A DNA stretch of 64,000 bases from Halobacillus andaensis (GCF_014636475.1 NZ_BMEL01000002.1:558001-622000), one strand, 5' to 3'. Shown: positions 34,431 through 42,403, counted from the stretch's first letter. The notes: generated from the letters alone by a model not told the origin. Program-made: numbers and translations.

Positions 34431-35012
34431 TTAACGGGATGAATAGTTGGCCAATCCGTTATTTCCTCCATTGTAGGGATAGCTGTAATTGATTTCTTCG
34501 TCAAATGTAATGTAATCCAAGTAGATCATAAGCAGAATGTAGCGTTTATCGGTTTGAGGATCGCTTATAATAATATGATCGCGTCCGGCTGCCTCAATAA
34601 TTCCTTTAAAAACCTTCGCATTCCATTCCTCATTATTTTCAAACGTCATATATATCGTAGCTTCTTTGCCTCGATTTAATCGCAGAATATTTTCAATGTA
34701 GGATTCTTCTTCAGGAAGCATGCCGTTCATCCCGTTTCCGTTGTTATTCCCATTGTTAGGTCCGTTATTATTATTGTTGTTATTGTTTCCATTTGACATG
34801 TAAGGCACCTGCATCCCATTCATGCCATTCATTCCGTTATTGTTGTTGTTGTTATTTGCGTTATTTCCATTATTTCCGTTTGTACTGTAGTATCCATTCG
34901 CCCCACTAGCCCCTGCCATTGCATACTGGTACATATATGGATGGCCAAGATAGTAAGGCATACCCGCATTCATCCCTTGCATTCCTTGAACACCTTGGTG
35001 CTTCTTCGCCAA
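34431..35012 (-). CDS. gerQ: Spore coat protein GerQ
   Basis: 193 residues. The conserved C-terminal part (PEEESYIENILRLNRGKEAT, YMTFENNEEWNAKVFKGI, DPQTDKRYILLMIYLDYITF) is GerQ, a coat protein needed for CwlJ localisation in spores. The N-terminal half is unusually long and made of Asn/Gly/Met runs (GMNGMNGMQVP, NNNNNNGMNG). Two Lys right after the start (AKKHQG) match the N-terminal lysines that transglutaminase crosslinks in B. subtilis GerQ. The start is TTG at 35012, eight bases after AAGGAG; the GTG at 35021 overlaps that site. It follows cwlJ by 21 bp. Confidence 0.93.
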   Translation of the reverse strand: MAKKHQGVQGMQGMNAGMPYYLGHPYMYQYAMAGASGANGYYSTNGNNGNNANNNNNNNGMNGMNGMQVPYMSNGNNNNNNNNGPNNGNNNGNGMNGMLPEEESYIENILRLNRGKEATIYMTFENNEEWNAKVFKGIIEAAGRDHIIISDPQTDKRYILLMIYLDYITFDEEINYSYPYNGGNNGLANYSSR

Positions 35013-35033
35013 AACAACCACTCCTTCGTATTT

Positions 35034-35456
35034 TTAATAAACAGTAGGACAATCAGCTCGGGTCGGGGCAAAGAAACAATGAGACTTATAACGCCCTACA
35101 TTCGGCTGCCCAAACCATGTAGCCGGACATTCTCCCTCCGGCATAAAGAACCACAGGGTGTTCGTCGCTGGAGAAAAACGCTCACCATTAATCACTCGCC
35201 GTGCTAAATTAATATCCCTCTGTCTCGCCCTTTGATAAAAATAACCCTTTTGTGTCGCCTCAAACCCACCGGGACTTTGAAAGACCATATTGCGGATGTT
35301 GCGAATGTCCTTAAAATCTAAACAGTTCGCACGCACCCTGTTAACCCCGGTGTTCCCTACCATCAGCATTCCTTGCTTTCCATCCCCCTCAGCTTCCGCT
35401 CTTATTAATCTTGCCAGCAGCTTAACATCCTCTTCGTTGAATGGTACGACAGCCAT
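35034..35456 (-). CDS. cwlJ: Spore cortex-lytic cell wall hydrolase CwlJ
   Basis: 140 residues, a bare SleB/CwlJ catalytic domain without signal peptide, as expected for the coat-bound enzyme. LLARLIRAEAEGDGKQGMLM holds the catalytic Glu; NPATNTLWFF-like SPATNTLWFFMPEGECPATWF and GRYKSHCFFAP close the fold. It degrades muramic-delta-lactam cortex peptidoglycan during Ca-DPA-triggered germination. AGGTGAC precedes the ATG. Transcribed with gerQ from a probable sigma-E promoter at 35491-35521. Confidence 0.95.
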   Translation of the reverse strand: MAVVPFNEEDVKLLARLIRAEAEGDGKQGMLMVGNTGVNRVRANCLDFKDIRNIRNMVFQSPGGFEATQKGYFYQRARQRDINLARRVINGERFSPATNTLWFFMPEGECPATWFGQPNVGRYKSHCFFAPTRADCPTVY

Positions 35457-35490
35457 GCTGTCACCTCACTTCGCAAACTGACTCTCTATC

Positions 35491-35521
35491 ACTATATGAA
35501 TAAGCCTGCCTAAGATATGAA
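35491..35521 (-). promoter_or_regulatory. Predicted sigma-E promoter of cwlJ-gerQ
   Basis: On the minus strand TTCATATC (35521-35514), a 15-bp spacer, and CATATAGT (35498-35491) fit the mother-cell sigma-E consensus KMATATT - N13-15 - CATAYAMT. It lies 35 bp before the cwlJ start. B. subtilis cwlJ is a sigma-E gene. Confidence 0.7.
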
Positions 35522-35638
35522 TAAAAATTGAAGGAGAGAATCATGGGGGAATGTTCGTATTTTAGCTGAAAAGTTTATAAGTTTTTCACGCGGTTCATAA
35601 AAACTCGCTAAGGTTCTTTAACCTTCCGTAATGTTCAC

Positions 35639-35672
35639 AAAAAAATCCCCGCGGCTTATGCCAGCGAGGATC
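35639..35672 (-). terminator. Terminator of hemQ
   Basis: In the minus direction ATCCTCGCTGGC pairs with GCCGCGGGGAT around ATAA, with one bulge, then T7. Confidence 0.85.
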
Positions 35673-35682
35673 GTGGTCGAAC

Positions 35683-36420
35683 TTATACGTGTAAAAATTG
35701 TGGGATTTCATCCGTTTTCAGCAGGTTACCTACGTAGAACGAACCAAAATCACCGTAGCGTGAAGTCACTTCATCAAAGCGCATTTCATAGACAAGCTTC
35801 TTAAATTGAAGCATATCATGCGCGAACAAGGTAACGCCCCATTCCCAGTCGTCAAACCCAATTGAACCCGTAATGATTTGACGGATCTTGCCGGCGTATT
35901 GACGGCCAGTCATACCGTGGGCATACATAAGCTTCGCACGCTCATCTTTCTCAAGAACGTACCAGTTATCATTTCCTTGGCGTCGCTTGTCCATTGGGTA
36001 GAAACAAATATGGTTCCATTTTGGCAAAATGGGTTTTAAGCGGCCTTGGATTTCAGGATCATTTTCATCCGCATTGCCCATATAGTTGGAGAGTTCCACT
36101 ACAGAAACATAGGAATAAGCTTTCGTCATATACTCAGCCAGCTTTGATTTATTAAAAGCTGTTTCAATCTCATTCAACTCTTCCATAGTTGGACGGAGAA
36201 TCATCATGACGAGATCTGCCTTTTGTCCAACAATCGTGTAAAGAGCATGGCTTCCTTGTTTGCTCTTTTCAGTCGTTTCCCATTTTTCAATTAAAGCTTG
36301 AAATTCATGGATGGCTTGTTCACGGTCTTCATTGCTCGCTTGCTTCCAAGCTGTCCAGTCGACGGTGCGGAAGTCGTGCAAGCAATACCATCCGTCCATT
36401 GTGACTACTGCTTCAGGCAT
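35683..36420 (-). CDS. hemQ: Coproheme decarboxylase HemQ (ChdC, YwfI)
   Basis: 245 residues of the chlorite-dismutase-like family, complete. Visible are [24 protein letters not shown] with the conserved Tyr-rich substrate loop, and [22 protein letters not shown], which carries the proximal heme His. It converts coproheme III to heme b, the last step of the coproporphyrin-dependent pathway of Gram-positive bacteria, using H2O2. AAAGGAG lies ten bases before the ATG. It is divergent from pta, as ywfI is in B. subtilis. Confidence 0.96.
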   Translation of the reverse strand: MPEAVVTMDGWYCLHDFRTVDWTAWKQASNEDREQAIHEFQALIEKWETTEKSKQGSHALYTIVGQKADLVMMILRPTMEELNEIETAFNKSKLAEYMTKAYSYVSVVELSNYMGNADENDPEIQGRLKPILPKWNHICFYPMDKRRQGNDNWYVLEKDERAKLMYAHGMTGRQYAGKIRQIITGSIGFDDWEWGVTLFAHDMLQFKKLVYEMRFDEVTSRYGDFGSFYVGNLLKTDEIPQFLHV

Positions 36421-36551
36421 GATAGGATCGCTCCTTTTATGTGAATTGTTATAGTATTTTCATCCTTATTCAATATAACACAATTCTACATAAATTATCA
36501 TTTCAGCTAATTTGAAAGTATTGTGAACAAAAAAATAGGGTAAAGATAATA

Positions 36552-36565
36552 TGTAATCGCTTAAT
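36552..36565 (+). promoter_or_regulatory. cre-like site upstream of pta
   Basis: TGTAATCGCTTAAT agrees with the CcpA cre consensus TGWAANCGNTNWCA at all but the last two positions. It lies about 100 bp before the pta start, upstream of the A/T-rich promoter region, where CcpA activates pta in B. subtilis. Confidence 0.45.
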
Positions 36566-36649
36566 CTAAAAAATTCGTTTCGAAACACTTTTAATTAAAC
36601 ACAAAAGGTCTTATTATATAGTACAGAAAAGAAATTGGAGGGTTAAAAG

Positions 36650-37621
36650 ATGAGTAACCTATTTGATACATTGAAAGCCAAAATGAGTGGCGAAAGCAAG
36701 AAGGTCGTCTTTCCTGAAGCTTTAGATGAACGAATCCTTACTGCAGTAAGCAAACTAGGAGCAGAAGGTTTAGTGAAACCTGTACTAGTTGGAAATAAAG
36801 ATGAAGTAGAACAGAAAGCGGCTGAGGTTGGAGTAGACATTTCAACATCAGAGATTCTGGACCCAGCCAATTATGAAGCTTTTGACGAGATGGTTGCAAG
36901 CTTTGTAGAACGCCGTAAAGGAAAAGCGACGGATGAGCAGGCTCGCGAAATCCTGCAAGGCGGCAACTATTTCGGAACGATGCTCGTTTATATGAACAAA
37001 GCCGACGGACTAGTGAGTGGAGCGGCTCACTCAACAGCAGATACGGTTCGCCCGGCCCTTCAAATCATTAAGACGAAGCCAGGAATCAAAAAGACATCCG
37101 GCGTCTTTATCATGGTAAGGGATGAAGAAAAGTATGTGTTTGCGGATTGTGCCATCAACATTTCACCAGACAGCCAGGATCTAGCAGAGATCGCGTTAGC
37201 AAGTGCGGACACCGCAGCACTGTTTGATATCGATCCGAAAGTAGCGATGCTAAGCTTTTCTACAAAAGGTTCAGCGAAATCACCTGAAACGGAAAAAGTA
37301 AATGAAGCTGTAGAATTGGCAAAGCAGCAAAATACAGAGCTTCTAATTGACGGGGAATTTCAGTTCGATGCAGCGTTTGTTCCTTCTGTAGCTCAGAAAA
37401 AAGCGCCAGATTCTCCATTAAAAGGGGAAGCGAACACGTTCATCTTCCCAAGTCTTGAAGCCGGAAACATTGGGTACAAGATTGCACAGCGTTTAGGAAA
37501 CTTTGACGCGGTAGGACCCATCCTTCAAGGCCTGAATCAGCCAGTGAATGATCTATCTCGCGGCTGTAATTCAGACGACGTATACAAGCTGGCTATTATT
37601 ACAGCAGCTCAATCTCTATAA
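36650..37621 (+). CDS. pta: Phosphate acetyltransferase
   Basis: 323 residues, the short single-domain Pta of Bacillus. It starts MSNLFDTLKAKMSG and shows FPEALDERIL, DGLVSGAAHSTADTVRPALQ (substrate loop), SFSTKGSAKSPE and NDLSRGCNSDDVYKLAIITAAQ. It makes acetyl phosphate from acetyl-CoA in overflow metabolism, upstream of AckA. GGAGGG precedes the ATG. A cre-like site lies upstream. Downstream is a GGTACC palindrome that may also stop transcription. Confidence 0.97.
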   Translation: MSNLFDTLKAKMSGESKKVVFPEALDERILTAVSKLGAEGLVKPVLVGNKDEVEQKAAEVGVDISTSEILDPANYEAFDEMVASFVERRKGKATDEQAREILQGGNYFGTMLVYMNKADGLVSGAAHSTADTVRPALQIIKTKPGIKKTSGVFIMVRDEEKYVFADCAINISPDSQDLAEIALASADTAALFDIDPKVAMLSFSTKGSAKSPETEKVNEAVELAKQQNTELLIDGEFQFDAAFVPSVAQKKAPDSPLKGEANTFIFPSLEAGNIGYKIAQRLGNFDAVGPILQGLNQPVNDLSRGCNSDDVYKLAIITAAQSL

Positions 37622-37635
37622 CAGCAACAGCAGTA

Positions 37636-37701
37636 GGTACCAGGTACCGAAAAGCCAAATAAGAAACAATGATAAAAATATGTATTTCGGTACCTGGTAC
37701 C
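37636..37701. repeat. GGTACC-type inverted repeat (copy 2)
   Basis: GGTACCAGGTACCGAAA (37636-37652) is a perfect 17-bp inverse of TTTCGGTACCTGGTACC (37685-37701), around 32 bp of A-rich DNA. It lies between two convergent genes. Confidence 0.85.
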
Positions 37702-37710
37702 TTAAATAAA

Positions 37711-37750
37711 AAAGCACTGGAGCTTAGTCTTGAATCTGCTCCAGTGCTTT
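37711..37750 (-). terminator. Terminator of lipL, starting inside its last codons
   Basis: AAAGCACTGGAGC (37711-37723) against GCTCCAGTGCTTT (37738-37750); minus-strand transcription then meets a T-run. The far arm is in coding sequence. Confidence 0.85.
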
Positions 37751-38563
37751 ATTGTTGCGAAGAATCATTTGTTCAAAACGCTTCGTGAACGTTTCAATTT
37801 CTTCACCTTCTAATGAATTCGCTACGATACGATCTGACCATTCATTTAACTGATAAAGGATACGGGTTCGCACATCTTCCACTGTTAAATCTGCGCCAAG
37901 CAGCTCATTGAGTGAAGCCATGACCGAAGGGTCTACATCTGGATATTGGAAGCGTGTGGGCTCGTCATTGAGGCCGACCTTGTAAAAGTTCTTCAGCAGT
38001 GCGGCACGTTCGGCTCCGCTTCCGGTAACATCTAAATAAATTTGAACCGCAGATCCTCGTTTCACACGACGCTGGGATATCCCAGCAAACTTTTTTCCCC
38101 CAATACTTAAATCATAGGTCCCGGGGCAGTAGGACTGGGTGATTTCGTAGGCTTCGATCTGGTCGGTGAGGTCAGCGAACAAGTGCTGAATGAATTCGAC
38201 CATCGCTTCATAGCCGTCGTGAATGTTAACTTCTTTGGCGTCTGGAAAAATAAGCGATAGGTTCAGTACGCCTTCGTCAAGAACGACGGCGAGGCCGCCT
38301 GAGTTGCGGACGACGACTTGATAGCCTTGCTCTTTTAAGTAATCGATCGCTTCCGAAATATGGGGAAGACGGGCGTCCGGGATGCCGAGCACAACCGTAT
38401 CGTGATGGACCCAAAGGCGCGCAGTCGTTGGTGATTCATGCTCACCGACAGAAATGGCCAGTGCGTCATCAATGGCGAAGGACTGCAGCGCTGAGAAAGT
38501 CGGCCCCATATTGCTTTGATCGATAAAACGGTAAACCGCTGGATGTAATAATTGCTTTGACAT
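37724..38563 (-). CDS. lipL: Octanoyl-[GcvH]:protein N-octanoyltransferase LipL
   Basis: 279 residues of the LplA/LipB-like amidotransferase fold. VVVRNSGGLAVVLDEGVLNLS is the RRxxGGG-like loop. QSYCPGTYDLSIGGKKFAGI carries the conserved catalytic Cys of LipL and the Lys of the fold. It moves octanoyl from GcvH to the E2 subunits of 2-oxoacid dehydrogenases, which LipA then sulfurates. GGAG nine bases before the ATG at 38563 (MSKQLLHP) is preferred over the in-frame ATG at 38584. Next to pta, as ywfL is in B. subtilis. Confidence 0.93.
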   Translation of the reverse strand: MSKQLLHPAVYRFIDQSNMGPTFSALQSFAIDDALAISVGEHESPTTARLWVHHDTVVLGIPDARLPHISEAIDYLKEQGYQVVVRNSGGLAVVLDEGVLNLSLIFPDAKEVNIHDGYEAMVEFIQHLFADLTDQIEAYEITQSYCPGTYDLSIGGKKFAGISQRRVKRGSAVQIYLDVTGSGAERAALLKNFYKVGLNDEPTRFQYPDVDPSVMASLNELLGADLTVEDVRTRILYQLNEWSDRIVANSLEGEEIETFTKRFEQMILRNNKALEQIQD

Positions 38564-38882
38564 AAAAATTTTCTCCTTTTTCATAGCAGAACTATTATAA
38601 CAGAAAAAGTGGACAGCAGTAATGGAGTAAAAGCTATAGAATAGGGGAAAGAGAATAATGGTGCAGCACTATATATAATGGGAGAGAGCAAAAGGGTACC
38701 AGGTACACAAATACACATTTCCATCAACGAATCATACATAGCTTTTGTGTACCTGGTACCCAGTGCTGTCAATTTCGCGAAGCTGAAACGAAAAAACAGA
38801 ATGCAGGATAAAATTTTGTCTTTGTGTACCTGGTACCAAAGGTATATAATAGGAGGAAATGTCGTGAGGGAAGGATCGTCTG
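38564..38882. repeat. Divergent intergenic region with GGTACC repeats (copies 3 and 4)
   Basis: GGGTACCAGGTACACAA (38694-38710) and TTGTGTACCTGGTACCC (38745-38761) form a 17-bp perfect stem. A further half unit, GTGTACCTGGTACC, is at 38824-38837, 45 bp before ywfO. The short frames read here (VPGT peptides) are translations of the repeat, not genes. Confidence 0.8.
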
Positions 38883-40178
38883 ATGGCTTATCGTGATGAG
38901 CAATTAAGTGAAGAGAAAGTATTTAAGGATCCTGTTCATCGGTACATTCATGTCCGGGATCAGGTGATATGGGATTTGATTGGTACACCTGAGTTTCAGC
39001 GTCTTCGCCGGATTCGTCAGCTGGGGACGTGTTATTTGACGTTTCATGGGGCCGAGCACAGCCGGTTTAACCATTCGCTCGGAGTGTATGAAATTGTGAG
39101 GCGCATTATCTCTAACTTTAAGGATCGGCCGAATTGGGATGAGAAAGAACGCCTGCTCTGTTTAGCTGCGGCGCTTCTGCATGATTTAGGGCACGGGCCT
39201 TTTTCGCATTCATTTGAAAAAGTGTTCAAGCTGGATCATGAGGATTTTACGCAGGCCATTTTACTTGGTGATACAAAGGTAAACGAAGTCCTTTCGAAAG
39301 TAGATAAAAGTTTTCCTAAGCAAGTAGCGGACGTGATTAATAAAACGTATCAAAACAAGCTGGTGGTCAGTCTGATTTCAAGTCAGATCGATGCGGACCG
39401 CATGGATTACCTGCAGCGCGATGCGTATTTTACAGGAGTAAGCTATGGTCATTTTGATATGGAGCGGATTTTGCGTGTGATGCGTCCGATGGAAGATCAA
39501 GTCGTTGTTAAAGAAAGCGGCATGCATGCGGTTGAGGATTACATAATGAGTCGTTATCAAATGTACTGGCAAGTGTATTTTCACCCAGTGACGCGAAGTG
39601 CGGAAGTCATTTTATCTAAAATTCTGCATCGGGCCAAGGAGCTGTATGATCAGGGGTATCGCTTTAAGCTGGAGCCTACTCATTTCTTGTCTTTCTTTAA
39701 AGGCGAGCCGACACTTAGTGAATATTTAGGGCTTGATGAGTCGATTGCGCTTTATTATTTCCAAATGTGGATGCAGGAAGACGACGAAATTTTATCAGAT
39801 TTATGCGATCGGTTTGTGAACCGTCGTTTATTTAAATACATTGAATTTAATCCGAATCAGCAAATGTCGGAATGGATGGAGCTATATAAGCTTTTCCAAA
39901 AAGCGGGGATTCACCCGGATTATTATTTAGTGGTTGATTCAAGCTCAGATTTGCCGTACGATTTTTACCGGCCAGGTGAAGAAGGGGAGCGTCTGCCGAT
40001 TCACCTTCTTCAGCCAAACCAGGAACTGAAAGAACTTTCAAGGTTATCTGAGATTGTAGAGTCGATCTCAGGGAAGAAACGAACGGATCACAAATTATAC
40101 ATCCCGCAGGACATGCTTGAAGGAATGTCGAATCGCAGTAAAACGAAGAAACGGATTATGGAAATTTTGTATGGATAG
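38883..40178 (+). CDS. ywfO: HD-domain phosphohydrolase YwfO
   Basis: 431 residues. The HD metal site is split as RFNHSLGVYEIVRRI (first His) and AAALLHDLGHGPFSHSFE (His-Asp, then His), with a later SSQIDADRMDYLQRDAYFTG (Asp), the pattern of dNTP triphosphohydrolase-like HD proteins. Likely a nucleotide phosphohydrolase; substrate unproven. GGGAAGGA lies before the ATG. It is followed 14 bp on by ywgA, an arrangement conserved in Bacillus. Confidence 0.9.
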   Translation: MAYRDEQLSEEKVFKDPVHRYIHVRDQVIWDLIGTPEFQRLRRIRQLGTCYLTFHGAEHSRFNHSLGVYEIVRRIISNFKDRPNWDEKERLLCLAAALLHDLGHGPFSHSFEKVFKLDHEDFTQAILLGDTKVNEVLSKVDKSFPKQVADVINKTYQNKLVVSLISSQIDADRMDYLQRDAYFTGVSYGHFDMERILRVMRPMEDQVVVKESGMHAVEDYIMSRYQMYWQVYFHPVTRSAEVILSKILHRAKELYDQGYRFKLEPTHFLSFFKGEPTLSEYLGLDESIALYYFQMWMQEDDEILSDLCDRFVNRRLFKYIEFNPNQQMSEWMELYKLFQKAGIHPDYYLVVDSSSDLPYDFYRPGEEGERLPIHLLQPNQELKELSRLSEIVESISGKKRTDHKLYIPQDMLEGMSNRSKTKKRIMEILYG

Positions 40179-40192
40179 GGAGTGGGGACGCT

Positions 40193-40693
40193 ATGTTGGA
40201 GAACCATGCCAAGCTGATGCAGTTCTTCTCAAGCTCTGACGCAATTGTAGGAAGAAAAAGGCTGCAAAAAATGATCTATATCCTGAAAAAGTGTGACGTG
40301 CCTTTTGAGGAGCGTTACCAATTTCATTTTTACGGTCCTTATTCTGAGGAATTAACTCTTCGTATTGAAGAGATGTGTAATCTCGGATTTATAAGTGAAA
40401 CGAAAGAAGAAAAGAAGAATTACTACCAATATCGCTATGAAGTTACCGATTCGGGTAAAGAATTTATGGAGCATTACTATACGGAACTGCCGCCGCTAAA
40501 CAGCCGAATCGACGAGATGAACGAAAAAAGTTCTCGTTTCTTAGAACTTGTCTCGACGATGCTTTTCTTTGAGCATCTGCCTAAGGATGAGATCTCGGAA
40601 AAAGTATTTTCAGTGAAAAGTAAACAAAACTACTCGGATGAGGATATTGAAGAGGCTTGGGGATTCATTGAAAATATCCGCCGCATTCAGTAA
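40193..40693 (+). CDS. ywgA: YwgA family protein
   Basis: 166 residues, soluble and charged. The start VGRKRLQKMIYILKKCDVPF followed by FYGPYSEELTLRIEEM resembles winged-helix or YwgA/antitoxin-like proteins; a helical C-terminus follows. Function unknown. GGGAGTGGGG precedes the ATG. Probably cotranscribed with ywfO. Confidence 0.85.
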   Translation: MLENHAKLMQFFSSSDAIVGRKRLQKMIYILKKCDVPFEERYQFHFYGPYSEELTLRIEEMCNLGFISETKEEKKNYYQYRYEVTDSGKEFMEHYYTELPPLNSRIDEMNEKSSRFLELVSTMLFFEHLPKDEISEKVFSVKSKQNYSDEDIEEAWGFIENIRRIQ

Positions 40694-40785
40694 GAGGAAA
40701 AAGGTATGCTGTTCGTCAGTGTATCTTTTTTTGTGTCTGTAAAGGGACTGAGCAGACGTTAAACAAACGTTTGATTAACCGATCA

Positions 40786-40820
40786 GAAAAAGCTCCCAAG
40801 CGCTGTGCGCTTGAGAGCTT
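40786..40820 (-). terminator. Terminator of the tautomerase gene
   Basis: In the minus direction AAGCTCTCAAGCG pairs with CGCTTGGGAGCTT across a 5-nt loop, followed by TTTTCT. It may also stop ywgA transcription. Confidence 0.85.
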
Positions 40821-40824
40821 CTGC

Positions 40825-41007
40825 CTAATCAATGAGGCGTTTTCCACCGACCCCATAGTGTTGTTTTTTCATTTCTTCAATCACTACCGTCACTGCTTCT
40901 TTGCGAGCGCCCGTGGTTTCTGTAACGGAGTTAGTCACACTTTCAACTAACGCCTTTTTCTGTTCATCGGTACGCCCTTCAAGCATTTGGACTGTTACGA
41001 TCGGCAT
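40825..41007 (-). CDS. 4-oxalocrotonate tautomerase family protein (YwhB-like)
   Basis: 60 residues. After removal of Met the catalytic Pro1 is exposed (MPIVTVQMLEGRTDEQKKAL). Arg-type residues in TTGARKEAVTVVIEEM complete the beta-alpha-beta tautomerase fold, which works as a hexamer. The natural substrate in Bacillus is not known. AAGGGGAG places the start at 41007, not at the upstream ATG 41046. Confidence 0.9.
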   Translation of the reverse strand: MPIVTVQMLEGRTDEQKKALVESVTNSVTETTGARKEAVTVVIEEMKKQHYGVGGKRLID

Positions 41008-41190
41008 AACGTTCTCCCCTTTTATCCTATAAATAAATCTCTTCACGTTTTACTTCGTCAAAAAATCTCGAATTCCTTCCTTTTTTCTTAAAAAAATTCC
41101 TTTTTTGCAAAGGTCTGCACTCTGAAATTGGGTCGCACCCTATGTTAGAATAGGAGCAACAGCCAGCTTAAAAGGAGGATCCAGGTACCA

Positions 41191-41739
41191 ATGAAGGAAT
41201 TTGATCAATTTAAAAATAACAAGCAAGAAGAAGGCAGCGATAAAAAGAAAAATCAATTCACGATTATAAAAGATGATTCCACCGATGGGCACGGGGGCTA
41301 TGGCGTTGGATCGATTAGTCTTGAAAATATGACCCCAGTCATTGTGGATCCAAATGAAGAAGAAGCGTTTATGGATATGGGTGCTCTTCACGCAAGAAGT
41401 GCGGTGGAGAAGCGCATTCGCTTTTTAACAGACCGTTCAGAAGTGCCGAACGGCAAGCTTTACTGGATTGTATGGGTGACGGTCGATTATCGAGAAGGAA
41501 ACCCTTGCTTTTACGGTGTGGCCGGAAGTGAAATTGTCGTGGACCGTGAGATTCGACGCGGCTATAAGCTGCTTCCAGAACACGTGAACCATATGGATAA
41601 ATCTTTAAAAGGACGATTTGTCGTTGACCATATGGATGAAAAATCAAGGCATATTCTAGGTGAATATTTACGTGAATTTAAACCAGAACTTTGGGAAAAT
41701 ACAGCACAAGAGCTGAAAGACAGCCTCGGCGTGCAATAA
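41191..41739 (+). CDS. ywhD: YwhD family protein
   Basis: 182 residues, soluble. It begins with a charged, Lys-rich tail (KNNKQEEGSDKKKNQ) and has the conserved middle ALHARSAVEKRIRFL, KLYWIVWVTVDY and GFxGVAGSE-like FYGVAGSEIVVDR. Function unknown. The ribosome site AAAGGAGG is 12 bases from the ATG, with CCAGGTACC, a piece of the GGTACC repeat, filling the spacer. Confidence 0.88.
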   Translation: MKEFDQFKNNKQEEGSDKKKNQFTIIKDDSTDGHGGYGVGSISLENMTPVIVDPNEEEAFMDMGALHARSAVEKRIRFLTDRSEVPNGKLYWIVWVTVDYREGNPCFYGVAGSEIVVDREIRRGYKLLPEHVNHMDKSLKGRFVVDHMDEKSRHILGEYLREFKPELWENTAQELKDSLGVQ

Positions 41740-41756
41740 TATGATATTGCTTAACA

Positions 41757-41790
41757 ATCCTTCTCCATTTATAGGAGGGGGATTTTTTTA
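41757..41790 (+). terminator. Terminator of ywhD
   Basis: AATCCTTCTCC pairs with GGAGGGGGATT (some G-U) around ATTTATA, with a T-run of seven. Confidence 0.8.
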
Positions 41791-41844
41791 TGAAGGATGA
41801 GTAACTTTCCGTAAAATACCAGTGTAAAACGAGAACGTATGTGC

Positions 41845-41864
41845 TATGATAAGAACAAACGTTC
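41845..41864 (+). promoter_or_regulatory. LexA (SOS) box and -10 element of the YolD gene
   Basis: TATGAT (41845-41850) is followed at once by GAACAAACGTTC (41853-41864), identical in twelve bases to the box before the Y-family polymerase. An imperfect second box, GAACGTATGTGC, lies at 41833. Confidence 0.85.
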
Positions 41865-41885
41865 GTAGTAAAAGGGGAGTCAAAA

Positions 41886-42221
41886 ATGGATAGTCGAGAT
41901 CGAGGAACGATTAAATGGACCTCACTGATGTTACCTGAGCACGTCGAGATGATTAAGAAAGTGTGGAAGGAGGATAAACGCGTCGAAAAAGGAATGCTTG
42001 ATGAGCAAAAAGCCGCTGAAATTGACTTCATCCTGCAGAGAGCGCTGCATGATCAATTGACTGTCGATCTTAGTGTGCACAATGGATTTGATTATGAAAG
42101 CTGGCGTTTGAAGATTACAGCCGTGGATAAGCGCAGCCGCAAAATCAAGGCGTTAGATTTGCAGGCAAAGGACCCAGTGGAATTTTCACTCGATGACATT
42201 GCGGACATCGCGATTGTGTAA
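41886..42221 (+). CDS. YolD-like family protein (YqjX type)
   Basis: 111 residues. It begins RDRGTIKWTSLMLPEHVEMI, the YolD signature (MWxxMLPEH-like), and ends in a small beta domain (LKITAVDKRSRKIKALDL, FSLDDIADIAIV). YolD/YqjX proteins are encoded next to UvrX/YqjW Y-family polymerases and are thought to play a UmuD-like accessory role. Here it stands alone but has the same SOS box as the polymerase at 9610. AGGGGAG precedes the ATG. Confidence 0.9.
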   Translation: MDSRDRGTIKWTSLMLPEHVEMIKKVWKEDKRVEKGMLDEQKAAEIDFILQRALHDQLTVDLSVHNGFDYESWRLKITAVDKRSRKIKALDLQAKDPVEFSLDDIADIAIV

Positions 42222-42336
42222 GCATTTGTCATTTTGTTCACAAAATGTTCAATAACTTTTGGCATGCCGAATCTTGACTAATGCGCAGCGAGAATAATAT
42301 ATTTAATAACACATGGGTTATACATGTATGCTAGGA

Positions 42337-42374
42337 CAAAGAAAGCGACCGGTCAGTGCCGGTCGTTTTCTTTG
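42337..42374 (+). terminator. Terminator downstream of the YolD gene
   Basis: CAAAGAAAGCGACCGG pairs with CCGGTCGTTTTCTTTG around TCAGTG, a 16-bp stem with one G-U, then T-rich DNA. Confidence 0.85.
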
Positions 42375-42403
42375 TCTTTTTTCAGTTTTTTTCTTTTTTC
42401 TCT

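Noticed and set aside
38678-38896. Small ORFs with VPGT-rich peptides (also at 490-693, 42313-42537 and 42382-42576)
   Set aside because: They are translations of the GGTACC palindromes and differ in frame and length between copies.
40764-40773. CAAACGTTTG palindrome as a LacI/CcpA operator
   Set aside because: It lies between two convergent gene ends, so there is no promoter for it to control.
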